Part shown: positions 22,415-32,767 of the stretch, in pieces
How positions within the stretch are numbered: position 1 is the stretch's first letter
Layout of the letters: each line of letters begins with the position of its first letter
Origin: Limonium bicolor
Lineage: Eukaryota > Streptophyta > Magnoliopsida > Caryophyllales > Plumbaginaceae
Length of the DNA: 64,000 nucleotides
NCBI GenBank assembly: GCA_023374045.1
Contig: CM041782.1
Span: 246,913,882-246,977,881, forward strand
Direction of reading: 5' to 3'
Notes under the pieces: model-generated
Seen by the model: the letters and a program-made list of their open reading frames with translations, nothing else
Database searches by the model: none
Told to the model about the DNA's origin: nothing
Translations under genes and position numbers: made by a program

Positions 22415-22759
22415 GTTCTGGCTCCGGGTACAACAAAAACTACTCCAACGGCCGTAGTCCGTTTGAGAAGAGGTGTAATCAGGATCATCCCGGCATGGAT
22501 TGCCAAGGGAGAGAAATCAGATGCTACAACTGTTAGAAACCGGGACACCGAGCTAATGTGTGCCCAGTAAATGCAAAGCCCAAGGGAAATTTCCAGAGCT
22601 ATAAGCAGAGGGAAGGCAAGGAGGTTGCATCTGGTGATGCTCCATCTCAATAGGCCTTGTAGGGACAGGGGTCCTAAGGTCCTCAGAAGGTCGCACCCCA
22701 AAGGCAGCCAGCCTTGCATATTATCGATCGTGATGGGACCGGTTCTAAGTCTGGCCTAG

Positions 22760-22913
22760 GTATTAACTTAAACCTTAAATCCTTTTGAAGCATGTCTATG
22801 TATTGGAGTAATTGTTTGAATGGATGCATGAGTAAATGAATTAAAGTATGTATTGAGTATGAAATGCATTAGTTGAGACAAGAACTCACCGTAGATGAAA
22901 TTTATAACTATAG
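22760..22913 (+). other. Putative intron 3 between gag and AlkB
   Basis: 154 nt, AT-rich, CTAG|GTATTAAC donor and AACTATAG|GT acceptor. It splits a codon after its first base and enters the AlkB frame, where one stop (TAA at 22931) lies before the open AlkB stretch. Alternatively the donor could splice to the acceptor at 23794-23795, skipping AlkB. Confidence 0.5.
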
Positions 22914-23020
22914 GTAGATTTAATATCATCTAACCGATACCATCAAACCCAAATCATGAAGACGACGACATCACCACTTACCACTACTCCAACGAGCAGT
23001 GTCAGGTCATCCGACCAGGT

Positions 23021-23653
23021 ATGATTTTATTAAAGGGATACCTGACACCCGAAGCACAAATTTCAATCATCCGACGATGCAATGAACTAGGAAAGGGTCC
23101 AGGAGGATTTTACACACCCGAATTCCTCGGTGGAGCGAAGATGAAGCTGAAGATGATGTGCTTGGGAAAGGATTGGAATCCTTATACCAAGACATACCAA
23201 GAGAAGCAGATGCAAGACGGAGCGACGCCACCAACAATACCCCTTGAATTTCAGACGCTTGTTACACGAGCTGTAGAACTTGCACAACAATGTGAAGATG
23301 ATCCAATCCCCACACTTGAAGCGGACCTCTGTATCGTCAACTTCGATGAGAAAGAAGGACGACTTGGGTTACACCAGGATAAGGACGAGACAACGGAATC
23401 TCTTGAACAAGGAGTGCCCGTAGTGTCTTGGTCCATTGGTGATGATGCCGTATTTTTGTATAGTGAGCAGAAGCGTGTAGACCTCACAGAGAAACTGGTA
23501 TTGAGATCAGGAGATGTCCTAATCATGGGTGGAAAGTCTAGGTTGCCGTATCACGGTATCAAAATGATCAAGTTGAATACGGCACCACCGGCGATAATCA
23601 ATGCCACACACATGAAACCAGGACACCTGAACCTTACCATTAGAAAGTATTAA
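23021..23653 (+). CDS. AlkB/ALKBH1-like 2OG-Fe(II) dioxygenase inside retrotransposon E2
   Basis: 210 residues without interruption. It matches the AlkB family of Fe(II)/2-oxoglutarate oxygenases, which oxidatively remove methyl groups from nucleic acid bases, and most resembles plant ALKBH1-type proteins (GPGGFY near the start, LKMMCLG, ADLCIVNF). Active-site features: the iron-binding H-x-D in LHQDKDE (about residues 115-121), VSWSIGD, SGDVLIMGGKSR, the distal histidine in YHGI (about 178), and the C-terminal NLTIR arginine. The family's R-x-N-x-T-x-R motif has histidine in place of its first arginine. No targeting signal is evident. The frame stays open upstream to 22934 (30 more codons), so translation may begin by fusion to Gag through intron 3. 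It sits between the gag zinc knuckle and the protease on the same strand. Unlike gag and pol it has no stop or frameshift. Capture of a host mRNA or gene is inferred. Confidence 0.85.
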   Translation: MILLKGYLTPEAQISIIRRCNELGKGPGGFYTPEFLGGAKMKLKMMCLGKDWNPYTKTYQEKQMQDGATPPTIPLEFQTLVTRAVELAQQCEDDPIPTLEADLCIVNFDEKEGRLGLHQDKDETTESLEQGVPVVSWSIGDDAVFLYSEQKRVDLTEKLVLRSGDVLIMGGKSRLPYHGIKMIKLNTAPPAIINATHMKPGHLNLTIRKY

Positions 23654-23795
23654 ATTTGTAGTATCATGTAATGTATTAGTAACGTGTATTAGACACACGG
23701 TATGTATGATGGTTGGTTTATCAATAAAGAGCAGTGTTGATTATTAAATTCCACTTGTGTCCACCATCATTACTTACGAACTTGTGAATCCATAG
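23654..23795 (+). promoter_or_regulatory. AlkB 3' segment with poly(A)-like signal and splice acceptor
   Basis: 142 nt between the AlkB stop and pol. It contains AATAAA (23723-23728), a possible poly(A) signal, and a donor-like GTATGT (23700). It ends TGAATCCATAG|GT, an acceptor whose phase matches the donor at 22760. Consistent with AlkB being an alternative or terminal exon; not proven. Confidence 0.45.
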
Positions 23796-24139
23796 GTTGT
23801 GGAATCAGTACCGAAGGTAACCTAAGTATCCTCACCGAAGCACAAGCCGGTAAGAGCGACACCATCTTAACGGGAACCTTCCCAGTGAACGGCATTGAAG
23901 CCTCAGTATTATTCCACTCCGGCGCCTCTCACACCTTCGTTTCGCCATCTTTTGTGAAGAGATTGGGGCTAGATGCGGTTGAGCTACCGAACTTCTTGGT
24001 TACTCTCCCGTCGAAGGAGCGAGTACGATGTACCAAATATTACAGATCAGCCACGATCCGAATCAAAGGCGAAGAGTTTCCCATCTCCTTCATCGAATTT
24101 AACGGGTTGGGATTCGACTTGATAGTCGGGATGAACTAG
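23796..24139 (+). pseudogene. pol: E2 protease (aspartic, retropepsin-like) remnant
   Basis: In frame from the putative acceptor: CGISTEGN, then the fold around SGASHTFVS (residues about 48-56) and GFDLIVGMN. This matches the plant Ty3/gypsy protease that cleaves the Gag-Pol polyprotein. The catalytic aspartate of the usual D-S/T-G triad is histidine here (FHSGAS), so it should be inactive. A TAG at 24137 ends the frame, where the family has a tryptophan. The GTG at 23885 is not a real start; the frame runs from upstream. Confidence 0.8.
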
Positions 24140-24898
24140 TTGGAGCGGCACAAGTGGTGAATCCTCTGCGCCGAGCATAGACTGCTGATCAAGAGTCCTT
24201 CTGGGGTTACAGTATCTTAGCCAGAGACCGAAGAAGCCTTTGACTACAGTCATCTCCGTCAGTCTATGTACCGGGAGCTCAGAAAGGGGCACGATGTGTA
24301 TCTTTGCTATGTACAAGACCTGGAGAGAGATCCAGAGTTCAATACCGATGTACCGATTGTATCTGAATTCCCTGATGTATTCCCGAAGGAGCTACCTGGT
24401 ATGCCACCTCAGAGAGCTGTTGAATTTGAGATTGATCTCATGTCTGGTACTGGTCCCATTGCCAGAGCACCGTACCGTATGGCACCAGCAGAAATGACAG
24501 AGCTCAAGGAGCAGTTGCGCAATTTACTCGACAAAAGGGTTCATGCACCCGAGTGTATCACCCTGGGGAGCACCCGGTCTCTTCGAAAGAAGAAGGACGG
24601 TAGCTTCCGACTCTGCATCGACTACCGCGAATTAAATGCGGTTACTGTCAAGAATAAATACCCATTGCCACGCATCGACGACCTATTCGACCAGATGAAA
24701 GGAGCTTCATTCTTATCCAAGATTGTCCTTCGATCTGAGAATCATCAGATTGCTATCAGAGAGCAAGACATAGAGAAAACGGCATTCCGTACTAGATATG
24801 GCCACTACGAATTCATAGTCATGTCATTCGGTTTGTCAAACGCAACAGCTAAGTTCATGGATCTAATGAACCGTTTGTCCAGTGAACATTGGGACACT
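24140..24898 (+). pseudogene. pol: E2 reverse transcriptase, N-terminal part, cut by E3
   Basis: After two more stops the frame continues as SPSGVTV, then from 24266 to 24898 an open RT stretch: [13 protein letters not shown] linker ([11 protein letters not shown]), [55 protein letters not shown] and FMDLMNR. These are hallmarks of chromovirus RT of the Tekay lineage. The first catalytic aspartate is valine (SKIVLRS) and the following G-Y is altered. A local frame disturbance lies near 24530-24590. The gene stops at TSD ACACT (24894-24898), where E3 is inserted, and resumes in frame at 61958. Confidence 0.88.
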
Positions 24899-25671
24899 TG
24901 TATACCAAAAATTTTAACCCCCTTGGAATAGTCTCTAAGGCATACGTGTTTACAAGGGCAAAAGGGGTCAAAAAGCACCAAGGCGGGATTTTCCAAGAAC
25001 ATTATCGGGATTTTCTATTTTCATATGACTTGTTCATTATCTCCAAACACTTCCAAATATCATACTCATTATGAAAGGTATTTCATGATTTTTTTTATAA
25101 TATTTATTCTGGAAATGTAGCTTTTAATTCATATTATAAGCTAATTTCTTTAATAATTAACGCATGAAATAGCCTCAAATAGAAATAAAAAAGGATTCCA
25201 AAAATTTAAATAAAATTGTCACATGGTTAGCATGACTACATACAGTAATAAACCTGAAATTATCTTATTTGGAACCTTAGCCCAAAAATTTAAAAGAGAA
25301 ATTCAATCATTTTGCAATTTTCTCTCTCCTCTGGAAAATACCAAAATCGAATCAAAATGTCATGAAATTTTAATATAAGATAGAGGATGATTTTTAGCGA
25401 CTAATGCTGTTGGAATTTCGTTATTTTGACTTTCCAATAATAAGTTATGAATTATGGAACATTCCAGATTGTGACATTTTTATCTAATCAGTTATTTATC
25501 AAAATAACCCGATTCCAACTCTCAAAATTCTTAAAAATCATCCTTTACCTTCAGTTAAAATTGCATAATTTTCTCAGCCTGCAGCATATTCTAAAAAATC
25601 AGATTCCCTTAGAGCACAAAATCAAGGTTTTAGATAAAGATCTTGTTCTATCAACATGGCCTTGCTCTTTC

Positions 25672-25680
25672 TATAAAAGG
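25672..25680 (+). promoter_or_regulatory. TATA box of E3 5' LTR
   Basis: TATAAAAGG in the middle of the LTR, conserved in the 3' LTR at 49360-49368. It fits a U3 promoter with the start about 30 nt downstream. Confidence 0.65.
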
Positions 25681-26260
25681 ACCTTCCAAAAACGACCTAG
25701 GGCAGATGATAGCACTTCCAAAGTCAGAAAACACAGCCACAAATCTTCTCCCCACGTTTTACACCTCCAAGCCTCAAATCAATACCGAAACCCTGCTGTG
25801 AAATCACCCCGAAACCACTCAAAACACAATATTTCCTTCCCCTTCCAATTCCAAACACAAAACCACCTGAAAAACAGAAGCAAACCGTCCTTAACCATAC
25901 AAGGAAGAAGGGGTCAGAAGCTCGGGTCGAAGTTTGAACCGGATTAGCTATCAACGAAGCGTACGAAGTTTCCCGACGTGAAGGAACAACCAAATCTCGA
26001 AGCCAAAATAGGCTCGAAATCAAATTGTCTAATGCACTTATCTCAATACACTTTTGGTTGAAATTCCTATTCAAATGACTTTTTCTTTGCTTTTAGATTA
26101 AGGTTTGTTTACGTTTCTGTCCACTAAATTATTCAATAAGCTTCGTCCTTAATTCGTAGTCAAATTAGAAACTTTTGATCACTAAATGTTTAGAATCTTT
26201 CAGGCTACCTACCCATAAATTTTGAGCCAAAAACACCGTCAGGAACCACCCAAAACGCCG

Positions 26261-26521
26261 CCGTCCTGGGGCGGTCCGCACCCACGGACGCCATGTCCGG
26301 AGTCCCGAACACCCTGTCCGTAAGCACGGACACCCCCGGACCGCGGCAGGAATTTAATTTCAAATGTTTTAGGGTTTTTTCAAACTATGTCCGAGCCTAT
26401 GGACACCCTGTTTGTGGCCCCGGACTTTTCAATTTTTTGTTTTTGTTTTAATTCGACTTTTATTTCCACATAGATTAACTAGGGTCCTGGGTACGGACAT
26501 TAGGTCCATGGCTACGAACGG
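26261..26521 (+). repeat. GTCCG/CGGAC palindrome cluster in E3 5' LTR
   Basis: Repeated GTCCG and CGGAC motifs pair as short inverted repeats (GTCCGCACCCACGGAC, GTCCGTAAGCACGGAC). The 3' LTR copy is at about 61265-61516. The design resembles the chromovirus LTR arrays but the units are shorter and less regular. Confidence 0.6.
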
Positions 26522-26955
26522 AAAACAAAATTTGACCTAATTCTGCCTCCGAAACCTAGTTTAGGTAACTTCAATTTCACTTTTAGTTTTTGTCAAAAAA
26601 TGTTAAAAAATAAAAAACAAATCAGATGTTCGCGCACTTCGGTTAAAAACGACTCATAATAAACCGTAATTAAACTAAGTAGAGGAAAAACGACTTCTAA
26701 GGGGTATGAAAGTAATTGAACCCTAATCAAGTCGAATATCAAGCCCCCGAACCCGAACTCTACCTTTCCTAATTTACCCTAGGTTAAAATTAGGTGGCGA
26801 CTCATAATAGGTTCCAGTGAGCTAGCTTAGGTTTTAATAATTATGGTTATATGACTTAGTTATTAAACTTAGGTTATAAGTGGACCTAGAATCTGATCAG
26901 ATCCTAATCAACTTAATCAACATAGGATAGGGTTCAAAAATCGAGGCTCACAGAA

Positions 26956-26973
26956 TGGCGACTCTGCTGGGGA
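26956..26973 (+). other. E3 primer binding site, tRNA-Arg
   Basis: TGGCGACTCTGCTGGGGA starts 3 nt after the LTR. It matches the complement of the plant tRNA-Arg 3' end apart from C/T differences. tRNA-Arg priming is typical of the Ogre/Tat group. Confidence 0.75.
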
Positions 26974-29900
26974 CAAATTCTTAATATTAACTTGTTTAAT
27001 TTTGAGAAAGAGGGCTTAACTCAAAAATGTTTATCTATGGCTTTATTACATTGTTTGTTTACTTTCGTGCTACTTTAATTTCTGTACCTTTGCATCATAT
27101 GAGAGCGAGGGTCCACTAATAAGTGTGAAATTGATATGGTTTTATAAGTGCTTAATTCCTATTTTTCGTAACTTTTGAGACGTTTTCTCATACTTATCCT
27201 ATGCTTTTCATGATTCTTACTTTGGGCAAGAAATGATGCCAATTTTATCTGTTAAAGCAGAAAATAATTGTGGAAATGCATAGATCTGATCATGAGCTTC
27301 CAACACCACAAACGGGGATCAAATCGGAGTTCGGACGAAGGTTTTAGAGGCATTTCAAGTTGTGTCCATGATGTGTCCGAACTTGTGTCCGAACTTCCAA
27401 GTTCGGACACAACTCGAAGAAAACCTGTATGTGCAATATCGATCTGTCCAAACTTGCATGTTCGGACGCAAGTTGGAACAGGGCAAAATCGACAATTTCT
27501 GGACCACGAACGTGATGAAAAAGCAAAGTTTAACTTATTAAATCTCACGAAAACCACCGCTCCATTACTAGAATTCCTTTCCAGCTCTTTCATTCCCTTC
27601 CAGCCTTAAACCCATGTTATTCTTTTTTCTTTCCAGCTTAATCACCACCTCCAATCATCATTCAATCCACCATCTACACATCCAAATGAACACTACAAAT
27701 AGACCAACTCCAATACGTAGACAAGGGCATCAGATAGACTACCACTCCATCCCAGACCACAACACACCATTCATATACCACTTCCATTCATCCATTCCAC
27801 TCCATCTCACCCTATCCATCCATTTCCATTAAACCACCAGTACGTACACCCCCATACTGCATCATACACACCACCACCACCACACCAAGACCACCGTACA
27901 CACTACATCAGACACAACACCCACACCACTACCATCTCCATTTCATTTAAACCATCTGATTACCTCCATTCCCATACATACAATATCTCATACGTAAACC
28001 AACACCACCGTACACCACTCCATCCCAAACCAACATCGCCATTCATGTACCACCTCCATCCATAACACTCCATCTCATTTCATCCCATCCATTTCCATTA
28101 ACCACCGGTACGTATACCCCCTTACTACTCCATACACACACATAAACCTTCACCAGTCCATTATCACATATCACATCTACATCTTATTATTATCCAACCA
28201 TTAAACCGATATATTACCAATCCAAATAACAACACGAATTCGGGATGGCAGAGAAGATGATTTCTTACTCTGTCTATTTATTTAATATGTTGGGTTAAGG
28301 GAATTTACTCTAGGGAACGGTTTATTTCTGTTTGTTTTAATTATGTAATTTATTTTTATTGATTAATTAATTACGGATTGTTACTATTAATGTTTTCTTG
28401 CGCTTTTCAATAAATGTCATGAGTTTATTGAATTGCTTTACTAAATCTATTTTGATCCGATCAAGTGAAAAAACAGATCGGTTAAATTAATTCGTATATC
28501 TGTGGAAAGCTTGTTTTAATCAGACAAGTTAGTACTTCAGACGCAATATTATTATTCTTTTACTTAGCCGTTTACATGTGTTTTGCCTGAGTTTGGATTA
28601 GACCTAGCATGTTCTGGTAGACGAGGTCTTTAGGTTCCATTATTTAGCCCTTAAGACTATAAAAGGAATTTTGCCATTCCATTCTTAATTAACCAGTAGA
28701 CCTAACATAGTTAATCAAACGGTTTTAACCTGAACCCAGAGTCCCGCTCAATCATATCATCAATTATTTTAATTTATCTATTATTTTATTTATCCGCATT
28801 TTATCAGTTTCATTTACCGTTCAATTAAAAATCCACTCTTTCATGCTTTTGTGACATCGCTAGGAATTAAACAATTTCGCTTAAGTCCCACGGTTCGATT
28901 ACTCGGTTGCTTCTATCCTGCTATACTACTACGCCCGGGATTTGTTTGTAGCCAGATAGATGTTTTGATCCAAGCTTTATTATTTTTAACAGGTCAAAAT
29001 TCTTGTCTGCATCCACGCAAACCAATTTCACCCCGTGACCCATTTAAGGGTTCCCTGTCAGGGACTCACACCTTTTAAGGTGGTGTGAATAAGCGGGGAA
29101 AAGAGGAGGATGTCGTCTAACCACATCTCCTTAATACCTGGGCTTTAGTCCCAAGAATTTTCCTGGCAGTGTCCTTACCAACCCATGTTTGGTCATTCAA
29201 AGACCCAACCGTAGACACACACCTTTGAGGTGATGTGAAAAAAGTGGGGAAGCCCAAAGAGAATAGCGTGCAAGCCCTATTCCTTTGTGGTGACCTGGGC
29301 CCATGCCCCAAGCACCTCTCCGGATTGATCCATACCCGGTTTGATTTAAACGTCTAGTGAGAACATGTTGAATTTATGTGGGCTTTGTTTGCTTGTGTGA
29401 TCAGCCCATTACCTATCCTAGAGATTGATAGGAACTTCTCCTACATCAGCCTAGCCCAACCCGAATTGGCAACTCTATTTGTTTACGGCTCAGCGGCCCT
29501 GTTGGTTTAATATGTGAGTCGTTTGGGCTTCGGCCCAAAATCCTAGACTTAGGTTATTTCTTTTCCAGCCCAATTTGAATTATCCAATTAGTTTTAGGCC
29601 CATAAAAAGAAATCCACCTGAACTTGGAATAACTCACAAGTCCTGAAAATAAAATCTTTTTCGGCTTAGCAACCATATTCTCTGACCCAAAGAAAGTTAG
29701 GCCTATTTGTGATTTAGGGACCATTCCAGCCCATGTGCTTTACTTCAGGTCCAAACACATTCCGACCCAAGGGTTCATTCTAGTCTAGGTAGACTTCTTA
29801 TCATAGCCATGTCCCAAAACCATAGATCGAGGTGTCACCTCTCACGCACAATCAAGGCCGTCCAGTCCAAATTCCAATTCACAGTCTAAAAAATACCCCG

Positions 29901-30064
29901 ACCCAAACACCTCATTTTCTGGGTATCTTAGCCCACTTGCTTTCAGTCCAAGCCTGTTCCGGTCTTCGATCTACCTTGTGAAGCGTCATTCTCACCCTAG
30001 TTCATTCAGCCTCTTGTTAGCTAATAATGGACACCTTGGAAACAGGTAGGCCCGAATCCCAAGC
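26974..30064 (+). mobile_element. E3 leader region, no recognised gene
   Basis: About 3.1 kb before gag. It holds two GTCCRAACTT...TTCGGAC hairpins (27387-27408 and 27446-27467), a C/A-rich block with two diverged direct copies (about 27740-27880 and 28015-28150), and two related hairpin-bearing blocks near 29065-29300 (ACACCTTTTAAGGTGGTGT and relatives). The short ORFs (such as 27268-27609 on both strands) overlap these repeats and have no recognisable domain. Confidence 0.6.
27387..27467. repeat. Two GTCCGAACTT hairpins in E3 leader
   Basis: GTCCGAACTT-CC-AAGTTCGGAC is a perfect 10-bp stem; 59 nt later GTCCAAACTTGCATGTTCGGAC is a near copy. The second unit is strikingly like units in solo LTR Y (GACCAAACTTGCA...TGTTCGGTC), although Y is a chromovirus-type LTR. 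Confidence 0.75.
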
Positions 30065-31109
30065 ATGGAAGGAGGAGGAAGTCCAATCAATATGGATTCC
30101 CAGTTAGCCGTAGAATTCAATGGGATGCTGAAAAAGATTGAGCGAATGGAGAAGGCCAACAAGCCAGCCGGTTTCGACTACTTTTCCACTAGACTGTATC
30201 CCGAGGTTGATCTCCCGCCAAAGTTGAAGTTGCCAACACTTCCCCTGTACAAGAGTTCCTCCGACCCACAGCTTCATTTGGCAATGTTTCGATAGAGAAA
30301 TGTCTATCCTTATGCTGAACGATATGCAGAAGGCCAAGGTATTTGCTCGCTATCTTGATGAGACTCCTCAGCATTGGTACATAACTCGAAGGATGAATAC
30401 CAAGACCTACGAGGAGGTCTGTGAAGCTTTTCTACATCATTTTGAGTACGCTTGAAGTTTTGGAGTCACCAGGACTGATCTTGCAAGCACACAACAAACA
30501 GAAGGTGAATCAATGACCGACTTTGTCAAGCATTGGAGGACGAAGGCAGCCGCTATGCTCACAAAGATGGACGAACAGGAGCAAATCCAAATGGTAATCG
30601 AGAATATGCATAAGCAATACAATGACAAACTGAAATTAACATACTTTCCTAATTTTGACTAGCTGATGGGACAAGTTGGTGTCCCAGAGGAATTGATTCA
30701 TAAGGGAGAATTAAAGCTTGGGAACTCAGAAAACACCGGAAATGGTTCAAGGACAGCAGCTTGCATCTAAAGAGGCATCCAAAAGAGAACCAGGCAGCAT
30801 GAGGTAAACACCGTTCGACGGCTAAGAGAGTTAGGTTGGGCATTGGAGCATCAGAGCCACCTAGAAAGAAATTCGTCAGAGAGAGTTCACAGACATTGGT
30901 CAACCGTTGAGCCAAGCTTTTAAAAAGCTCTAGGAGCGAAACATACTACAACCTCTCACCCCCCGGCCTGGGTCTCTCGGAAACGAAGGAATCTAAGTCA
31001 GTTTTGCCAGTACCACCAATTTCTCGATCACAACACCGATGATTGCAAGGCCTTGAGGCACACGATCCAGGACCTCTTTGACCAGGGATTTCAATGCGAT
31101 GGTATTTAG
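30065..31109 (+). pseudogene. gag: E3 gag (Tat/Ogre type), broken
   Basis: First frame 30065-30295 gives an N-terminal segment with FNGMLKKIERMEKAN and the lineage-typical GFDY...LYPEVDLPPK...LPTLPLYKS, ending at TAG. The rest reads in another frame from 30300: LNDMQKAKVFARYLDETPQHW and TKTYEEVCEAFLHHF, the retrotransposon gag fold, then FVKHWRTKAA, with stops at 30453 and 30660 and more beyond. A C-x2-H-x8-D-C element (CQYHQFLDHNTDDC, 31005-31046), the putative nucleic-acid-binding motif of this Gag type, is followed by ALRHTIQDLFDQG and a stop at 31107. It would encode the particle protein of E3. Inactive as written. Confidence 0.75.
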
Positions 31110-32767
31110 GAGATATTTTTGTTAGAAATCACTTTAAATTCACAGTTCTTAGTTTAGACTTTAGAATATTTTGTTTCCATTCTATTTTCCTTTTTAGTAT
31201 ACTTTGAGTAGCTGTTCGATGTATGGACTCAGTATTGTTCAATTTATTTGCATTAATAAAGCTTCAGCATCCTTCACATCATTAAGAAAGTCATGTACAA
31301 ATGTTTCGTAATAAAATGATTTTTCTCTAACAAACAAAAAAATGGTTGAGTATGTCTTTTGATAAAAGCACATGAAACAATCATCTTCTGGCAATAGAAC
31401 AAGACGAGTCGCCTTTTTGCTTCCAAAAGGGTGAACATGTCCGTCCAAACACCATCACAAAACATCCAAAACAATCCACAAAGCGGTCCACATTCTACAT
31501 CTGTTTAAGTGTTGTCCTAAACCCCAAATCAATACTGGGGGCAATCTGAGCTCGGGATCGTCGTCTTTAATCTTTCGGTTAAGCGTGTGAACTAGTCTTT
31601 GAGTGAAATTCACGAGAGTGTCTTGAGCGGAAAAACCATGAGTGAACGAGCATGTCATTTTTACATGACTCCAGTGAGACCACATTCAAAGGTAAGGTAA
31701 ACGGCATAACTCCGACCGATGGAGATATATTGTAAATTTACGCTTAGACCTTTGAAAAGTAACAAAGAACAGATACACAACTATTAGGGATGACGAAGCA
31801 CCTAGGTACAGCACCACACAACCCAAAGCTTGTGAACCCTGAAATTAAACCCTAGGCACCCACGCTGAGCTTTCCGTATACATCCTCTTTTACAACATTA
31901 CAACTCCACAAACAAGCCAGCCAATGATGAACAACCGACCCGATGACCAAAGGAAGCAAGGAGCCCGAAATCTGAACAGCAACTTCACAAGTCCAAAGAA
32001 GCAACGCAGTTACAAAGACAATGAAATGATCCACAAATGGTCCCAAAGCAACACAGGATCCCATGAGCTCACATAAAAAAATAGCTCTCAAAGTTCAAAA
32101 CCGGGGAAACACAAGGACCCCAAGGAAAAAGAGATTCAAAGAAAGGCAAATCTAGAAAGCCTCGAAGTAATCCAAAATCAGAAGAAAGAGAGTAGGTGCA
32201 AGGAACAATTCAAAAGTCCCAAGTTCCAAGCTCACAAGCGAAGTCATCACGAAGTAGCCAAACGACTTCAAGACAAAGAAGGCAAGTCCGAGAGAAGGTG
32301 CAAGTTGCAGCTTTGGTCACCCTTATAGCTCCACATATCCTAAACATTCCTCCATCATCCCATTGTCTTTCATCACACCACATAACCACGTTATAAGCTT
32401 AAAAGACTTCTGACTTAGTAGCTGTGTATCCAATCACGTGAAAGTAGCAGGTTGCATGCGTAAATCTCATAAATGTCAAATTCAATGGTTGAGATGTTTT
32501 GACCAAAAGGAGAGCACGAGTGCAAGCATCAAACACTTTGAGTGTAGGATAGAAAGCACCACATCAAGACATAATCCTTGACCATGTGAGGATAAGACTT
32601 GTTCGCATGTTTAATCAAAGAAAATACTGGGAACAATCGATCGTTCCGATCGATTGCCATGAACTCTAGCTCAGATTGTCTTAAAGGAAAATACTGGGGC
32701 AATTATTGGTTCCAACAATTGCTATGACAACACCAATCGAAACCCAAACATTTAGCACCACCGACAT
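31110..32767 (+). mobile_element. E3 post-gag region, no gene recognised
   Basis: 1.66 kb up to the E5 insertion. Three purine-rich motifs resemble E3's own polypurine tract: CTGGGGGCAATCTGAG (about 31536), CTGGGAACAATCGATCG (about 32626) and CTGGGGCAATTATTGG (about 32693). Between them lie an AT-rich part (31110-31260) and A-rich sequence with weak antisense ORFs that I consider chance. Confidence 0.5.

Larger units (their letters stand above)
21293..22759 (+). pseudogene. gag: E2 gag (Tekay-like chromovirus), broken, with putative introns
   Basis: Structural Gag polyprotein, which would form the virus-like particle and bind element RNA. ATG at 21293 opens a short basic stretch (SGRGPGRPRRG), then a one-base deletion near 21357 shifts the frame. 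From about 21360 the frame runs AEIVAATVAQM, a proline-rich linker and the retrotransposon gag domain, with RVRVAAYYLKDAAMDWW (21610-21660) and further LPNLGYTSQV. A zinc knuckle CYNC-x-KPGH-x4-C lies at 22522-22565. The frame is continuous only if two short GT-AG introns (21961-22051, 22332-22414) are removed. In-frame stops at 21817, 22274, 22534, 22651, 22660 and 22675 are mostly explained as CAG/CAA to TAG/TAA. Not functional as it stands. Confidence 0.8.
24899..26952 (+). repeat. E3 5' LTR (2054 bp)
   Basis: Begins TGTATACC and ends GGCTCACA. It matches 48588-49590 plus 60949-61952 with modest divergence. It contains a TATAAAAGG box and a GTCCG/CGGAC palindrome cluster (26261-26521). Confidence 0.9.

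Noticed and set aside
22820..23290. Antisense ORFs 23087-23290 and 23251-23526 over AlkB
   Set aside because: Shadows of the AlkB reading frame; no domain.
23021..23653. AlkB ORF as an ordinary host gene in the gap between elements
   Set aside because: Gag and protease of the same element flank it on the same strand at normal distance, and splice phases match both sides, so it belongs to E2.
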